The translations under genes were made by a program, and so were the position numbers. A DNA stretch of 16,957 nt from an uncultured Actinomyces sp. (GTDB lineage Bacteria; Actinomycetota; Actinomycetes; Actinomycetales; Actinomycetaceae). The notes beneath the pieces are model-generated. The model ran no database searches. It was not told the origin of the DNA and saw only the letters and a program-made list of their open reading frames with translations. Each line of letters starts with the position of its first letter. The first letter of the stretch is position 1. Shown piece after piece: positions 13,618 to 16,957 of this stretch. The DNA lies in contig UWSI01000037.1 in NCBI GenBank assembly GCA_900541895.1, forward strand, positions 1 through 16,957. The letters are read 5' to 3'.

Positions 13618-14709
13618 TTACTTCGAGCGCTTGATCAGCATCGCTGCGACCTCGCTTAACAGTTCGCGCTGGTCGGCATTGAATCTACTGGATTCCAACG
13701 CAAGGAAGCCCTCGGCCTCGAAAGTCGAAATGACTTCTTCATGGCGACGACGACCTCGGCGCTTGACGATCCCGCGTAGTTCCTCGAGCTCTTCTTCGCT
13801 AAGGTCGGGGTTGCCGAGGCCGTGGGCAAGCTTTTCCCGTTCGCTTGCGTTTGCTTCTTGCCACGTGAGGGCAAGGAGATAGGTCCGTTTTCCTTCGCGC
13901 AAGTCATCTCCTGCGCTCTTTCCTGTAACTCGTGGATCACCGAAGATTCCAAGGTCATCGTCACGTAGCTGGAAGGCATGTCCCCACGGGCTAAGAATCA
14001 TCCGCAACGAATCGGTATCTGCTCGCGAAGCGCCCAATGCGAGAGCCCCAAGAGTTGCCGGGATGACGACCGAGTAGTTGGCGGCTTTGTGAGAGACGAT
14101 TGTCAGAGCTGTCTGTGCATTAATCGCCTGCGAGTCATTAACATTCAGTGGTCGCTGTTCGGCTGCGATATCAAGGAATTGCCCAATTGCGACTTCGGCG
14201 TGCATTTGTGCATAGAGCTCCATCACGCCATCACGGTAGTGGGGGATTGCCTCGCATTGACGAATCATTGCAAGTTCAGCTGCGGAGAAAAGGAAATCCC
14301 CAGCAAGGATTGCGGAACTTATCCCGAAATCTTCACTATCGCCTCGGGATAAAGCGCAGCGGTGATGTGCAGCGAAAGCAGCATGTGCAGAGGGACGACC
14401 ACGACGCGTGGGCGCATGGTCGATGATGTCATCATGAACCAGAGCACTGGCTTGGTAGAGCTCCAATGCTGCGCCAAGATCGTCTAGATCGAGCGCCTGC
14501 AGAGGTGAATGATTCGCAATACTACCGCCGACAAAAGCAAGGAATGCTCGGAAACGTTTGCCTTCCTCAAGACTGGAATGAACTACCTGGAGAAGCGGCG
14601 AGATCTGAGCGGCTGGTGCAATTGTGTCAGCAAGGTCTTTCAGGACGGCGTGCGCACGCTCCTCGATCCGTGGTGCTAAAGCCTGAAGCTGCTCGCTCAA
14701 TGAAGTCAT
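13618..14709 (-). CDS. idsA: Polyprenyl (geranylgeranyl-type) diphosphate synthase
   Basis: The 363-residue product adds isopentenyl diphosphate units to an allylic diphosphate, making precursors for menaquinone, carotenoids or polyprenyl carriers in the cytoplasm. The first aspartate-rich motif is DDIID (93-97) and the second is DDDLG (250-254, in QLRDDDLGIFGD); both bind Mg2+-diphosphate. EGKRFR at about 49-54 corresponds to the basic GGKRxR segment that binds isopentenyl diphosphate, with Glu in place of the first Gly. LTIVSHKAANYS (about 202-213) is the usual helix. Chain length is not reliably predictable, but small and hydrophobic residues before DDIID suggest medium chains. ATG at 14709 has no Shine-Dalgarno and has TAGACT 6 nt upstream. 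It is divergent from the stress protein and convergent with the Rv2175c-like gene. M. tuberculosis has idsA2 nearby. Confidence 0.9.
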   Translation of the reverse strand: MTSLSEQLQALAPRIEERAHAVLKDLADTIAPAAQISPLLQVVHSSLEEGKRFRAFLAFVGGSIANHSPLQALDLDDLGAALELYQASALVHDDIIDHAPTRRGRPSAHAAFAAHHRCALSRGDSEDFGISSAILAGDFLFSAAELAMIRQCEAIPHYRDGVMELYAQMHAEVAIGQFLDIAAEQRPLNVNDSQAINAQTALTIVSHKAANYSVVIPATLGALALGASRADTDSLRMILSPWGHAFQLRDDDLGIFGDPRVTGKSAGDDLREGKRTYLLALTWQEANASEREKLAHGLGNPDLSEEELEELRGIVKRRGRRRHEEVISTFEAEGFLALESSRFNADQRELLSEVAAMLIKRSK

Positions 14710-14715
14710 GTGACC

Positions 14716-14721
14716 AGTCTA
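14716..14721 (-). promoter_or_regulatory. -10 element of leaderless promoter for idsA
   Basis: TAGACT on the minus strand ends 6 nt before the ATG at 14709, with GGTCAC between and no ribosome site. Confidence 0.45.
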
Positions 14722-14730
14722 TAAAACAAT

Positions 14731-14760
14731 TTCACGTCTTTAACTCCCTGCTCTTATGAT
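14731..14760 (+). promoter_or_regulatory. Promoter of the universal stress protein gene
   Basis: TTCACG (-35-like, 14731-14736) and TATGAT (-10, five of six bases as in TATAAT, 14755-14760) are 18 bp apart. They are followed by the ribosome site AAGGAGGT at 14773-14780 and the GTG at 14784. The -35 lies close to the idsA promoter on the other strand. Confidence 0.55.
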
Positions 14761-14783
14761 GAAAATGCAATTAAGGAGGTTTC

Positions 14784-15185
14784 GTGGCAATCGTTTTGAG
14801 CTACTACGGGAATCGCGAGTCTGATGCCGCGCTGGATCAGGCAGTACGTCTGGCGTCCTGGATGCGGACATCACTGATGATTGTTGTTGCTTCTCACGAG
14901 TGCGGGGGTATCTTCGCGGATGAGAATTCGGCTGAGGCACATCTCTGGGAACGCTTAGACGGAACCGAGGTTTCTTTTGAAGTCATACGTTGCCGACGTG
15001 ATATGTCAATGGCGGAAACCGTACTTGATTGTGCGCGCAGGATCGATGCGGATATGATCGTCATTGGCCTGAGACCTGGTGGCTCGAAGAGTACAACGAT
15101 CGGCAATACAGCGACTCAGATTTTGCTTGATGCTCCCTGTCCGGTGATGACGTCGTCGTGGCGTTTTGAGGATACGAGCGCCTAG
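14784..15185 (+). CDS. Universal stress protein family
   Basis: The 133-residue product has the UspA alpha/beta fold: a first strand (VLSYYGN), helix SDAALDQAVRLASWM, DADMIVIGLRPGG and the tail ILLDAPCPVM typical of the family. The nucleotide-binding loop is GLRPGGSKSTTIGNTA (95-110), one residue shorter than the usual G-2X-G-9X-G(S/T). The conserved early Asp (YDGS) is replaced by Tyr (YYGN), so ATP binding is uncertain. It is a single-domain cytoplasmic protein. The start is GTG with an exact AAGGAGGT ribosome site (14773-14780) 3 nt before it, which should give strong translation. The promoter looks good (see 14731-14760). Its targets are unknown. Confidence 0.85.
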   Translation: MAIVLSYYGNRESDAALDQAVRLASWMRTSLMIVVASHECGGIFADENSAEAHLWERLDGTEVSFEVIRCRRDMSMAETVLDCARRIDADMIVIGLRPGGSKSTTIGNTATQILLDAPCPVMTSSWRFEDTSA

Positions 15186-15237
15186 TTTCACCCCCTATTT
15201 ACGCACTTTCATGCTGCGCGAGTGATAAAGGGATAGT

Positions 15238-15243
15238 TATAAT
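15238..15243 (+). promoter_or_regulatory. -10 hexamer of the primary sigma factor gene
   Basis: This TATAAT is a perfect -10 hexamer about 66 bp before the GTG at 15309. No good -35 is seen at 16-18 bp. Transcription would start near 15250, giving a leader of about 59 nt. Confidence 0.5.
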
Positions 15244-15308
15244 TGTAGGCAGTCTGTCGCCGTCCAGTGGATTGGCGGCTCATTTGCCAACCCATGAAAG
15301 GGATTCGA

Positions 15309-16925
15309 GTGTCTCCATCTCGCGCTACCAGCGCCCGCGATACTGAAGATGAAGCCCCTGAGGTCAAGAAAGCAACGCGTACGCGCCGCTCGTCAAAGAC
15401 TACATCGGTAGAAGCCCAAGCGGAAGAGGCCGAAGCGCCAAAGAAGGCTGCGAAGGCAAAGAAGACCAAGAAGACCGCATCTACCGCAACCGATTCTGCC
15501 GCTGCAACGGAAAAGAAGGCACCCGCTAAAAAGCGGGCGACCAAGAAGGCTACTGCTTCAAAGAGCGCGAAGAACGAGGACGCGGCTGAAGTAGAACCCG
15601 AAAAGAAACCGCGGACAACGCGTAAGAAGGCAAAGAAGACTGAAGAAGGCGCATCTGCTGAGGAAGCCGCCGCAAAGCCCGCGAAGCGGACGCGTAAGAA
15701 GAAGGCTGAAAAGGTCGAAGAGGCTCCCCAAGATTCTCAGTCTGAAGAGGCAGAGGATCTCGAAGACGACATCGTCGAGGAAGCCCAACTTGAAGATGTT
15801 GAAGATATCGATGCCGATGTCGACGACATTGAGGTAGATGCCGATGATGCGGATGAAGATGACTCAGAGGACAAGGACTCTGATGACGATGCTTCGTCAC
15901 AGGATCAGGATTCAAAGCCTCAGGCAGTAGCAGCTGTCCGTTCAAAGGGTGGTTTCGTGGTCTCTGATTCTGATGAGACCGATGAGCCAGTTCAACAGGT
16001 TACTGTCGCAGGTGCAACGGCTGATCCGGTTAAGGACTATCTCAAGCAAATCGGTAAGGTCTCGCTTCTTAACGCAGAACAAGAAGTTGACCTCGCCCGT
16101 CGAATTGAAGCTGGTCTGTATGCCGAAGAATTGCTGAAGACCACCTCCAATGATTTGACTTCTCGCCAGCGGCGCGAGCTTCATATTCTTGCCCAAGATG
16201 GACAGCAGGCGAAGAATCACCTTCTCGAGGCGAATCTCCGTCTTGTTGTCTCGCTGGCAAAGCGCTACACCGGACGTGGAATGCAATTCTTGGATTTGAT
16301 TCAGGAAGGCAACCTTGGCCTTATTCGTGCGGTTGAAAAGTTCGACTACACGAAGGGCTACAAGTTCTCGACGTACGCAACCTGGTGGATTCGTCAGGCG
16401 ATTACGCGTGCGATGGCAGACCAAGCGCGTACTATTCGTATCCCCGTCCACATGGTCGAAGTGATTAATAAGCTTGCTCGCGTCCAGCGTCAAATGCTTC
16501 AAGATCTCGGTCGTGAACCCACTCCTGAAGAACTTGCTAAAGAACTGGACATGACTCCTGAAAAGGTTGTCGAGGTCCAAAAGTACGGACGTGAGCCGAT
16601 TTCTCTACATACTCCTCTTGGCGAGGATGGCGATAGCGAGTTCGGAGATCTGATCGAGGATTCTGAAGCTATTGTTCCTGCAGATGCCGTGTCTTTCACC
16701 CTGCTTCAAGAGCAGTTGCACCGAGTTCTCGACACTCTCTCTGAACGCGAAGCAGGAGTCGTTTCGATGCGGTTCGGTCTTGGAGATGGCCAGCCTAAAA
16801 CTCTTGATGAAATTGGCAAGGTCTACGGAGTGACGCGCGAACGTATCCGTCAGATTGAATCCAAGACGATGTCGAAGCTTCGTCATCCCTCTCGTTCGCA
16901 AGTCCTGCGTGACTATCTTGACTAA
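15309..16925 (+). CDS. sigA: Primary sigma factor (SigA/HrdB/RpoD group 1)
   Basis: The 538-residue product directs RNA polymerase to housekeeping promoters. The N-terminal part lacks a recognisable region 1.1. Instead residues about 19-136 are rich in Lys, Ala and Thr, and about 137-200 are strongly acidic, the same order as in M. tuberculosis SigA. Region 1.2 (DPVKDYLKQIGKVSLLNAEQEVDLARRIEAG) starts near 239; region 2 (NHLLEANLRLVVSLAKRYTGRGM, then QEGNLGLIRAVEKFDYTKGYKFSTYATWWIRQAITR) binds the -10; region 3 follows; region 4 (VTRERIRQIESKTMSKLRHPSRSQVLRDYLD) has the -35 HTH. GTG at 15309 is chosen because AAAGGGA (15297-15303) lies 5 nt upstream. An in-frame ATG at 15294 would overlap the ribosome site, and the open frame extends further still. 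Motifs 2-4 are essentially canonical, so it should be the main sigma factor. Confidence 0.95.
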   Translation: MSPSRATSARDTEDEAPEVKKATRTRRSSKTTSVEAQAEEAEAPKKAAKAKKTKKTASTATDSAAATEKKAPAKKRATKKATASKSAKNEDAAEVEPEKKPRTTRKKAKKTEEGASAEEAAAKPAKRTRKKKAEKVEEAPQDSQSEEAEDLEDDIVEEAQLEDVEDIDADVDDIEVDADDADEDDSEDKDSDDDASSQDQDSKPQAVAAVRSKGGFVVSDSDETDEPVQQVTVAGATADPVKDYLKQIGKVSLLNAEQEVDLARRIEAGLYAEELLKTTSNDLTSRQRRELHILAQDGQQAKNHLLEANLRLVVSLAKRYTGRGMQFLDLIQEGNLGLIRAVEKFDYTKGYKFSTYATWWIRQAITRAMADQARTIRIPVHMVEVINKLARVQRQMLQDLGREPTPEELAKELDMTPEKVVEVQKYGREPISLHTPLGEDGDSEFGDLIEDSEAIVPADAVSFTLLQEQLHRVLDTLSEREAGVVSMRFGLGDGQPKTLDEIGKVYGVTRERIRQIESKTMSKLRHPSRSQVLRDYLD

Positions 16926-16957
16926 GAACTAGATACATGTGGGTGTGGGCCGGAAAC

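Noticed and set aside
13978..14352. Plus-strand open frame of 124 codons across idsA
   Set aside because: It lies antisense within a clearly conserved prenyl synthase gene and has no family features; many similar shadow frames lie under other genes in the window.
1..16957. Search for CRISPR arrays, insertion sequences, tRNA or rRNA genes, prophage or defence genes
   Set aside because: No direct-repeat/spacer pattern, transposase, integrase or RNA gene structure was seen; the gene content is core metabolism and regulation.

Overview
The window looks like a chromosomal housekeeping region of a high-GC Gram-positive bacterium, most likely in or near the Actinomycetaceae. Base composition looks moderate for an actinobacterium; I judged this by eye and did not compute it. 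The evidence is the gene set: a DUF3043 protein, a PknL-type PASTA kinase beside an Rv2175c-like DNA-binding protein, a class II DAHP synthase, an IdsA-type prenyl synthase, and a primary sigma factor of the SigA/HrdB type with a Lys/Ala-rich then acidic N-terminal tail. Several neighbours are also close together in Mycobacterium tuberculosis (idsA2, Rv2175c, pknL, aroG and an acyltransferase in the Rv2173-Rv2182c region; ErpA-like Rv2204c, glycerate-kinase-like Rv2205c and DUF3043 protein Rv2206). Window start and end are partial context only.

Layout. Positions 1-167 hold the 3' end of a HAD-IIB phosphatase, convergent with a TrmH/SpoU RNA methyltransferase (153-1013, minus) that follows an unrecognised 170-residue protein (1045-1557, minus). 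A gap of about 170 bp carries two DnaA-box-like 9-mers and the terminator of the DUF3043 membrane protein (1727-2344, minus). Divergent from that, an M20 dipeptidase and a degenerate glycerate-kinase-like gene abut each other (2445-4754). They are followed by erpA and an FKBP-type lipoprotein (4845-6180), a long hairpin, and an orphan receiver-domain protein (6312-6707). A DnaQ-like exonuclease (6750-7391, minus) diverges from an acyltransferase, PPi-dependent phosphofructokinase and DAHP synthase run (7429-11003). A second long hairpin separates this from pknL (11134-13116, minus). The Rv2175c-like regulator (13213-13563) is divergent from pknL and convergent with the prenyl synthase (13618-14709, minus). 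A universal stress protein and the primary sigma factor (15309-16925) close the window. No gene-free stretch exceeds 300 bp.

How the genes fit together. Most are core functions: phospholipid and isoprenoid synthesis, entry to the shikimate pathway, glycolysis through pyrophosphate, Fe-S assembly, envelope-linked signalling by PknL and its likely DNA-binding partner, and general transcription. I see no phage genes, insertion sequences, CRISPR array or RNA gene, and no multi-gene system that looks new. The most interesting signal is regulatory. Six genes without a Shine-Dalgarno sequence each have a TANNNT -10 hexamer exactly 6 or 7 nt before the start codon, as expected of leaderless transcripts. 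The genes with a clear Shine-Dalgarno lack this arrangement.
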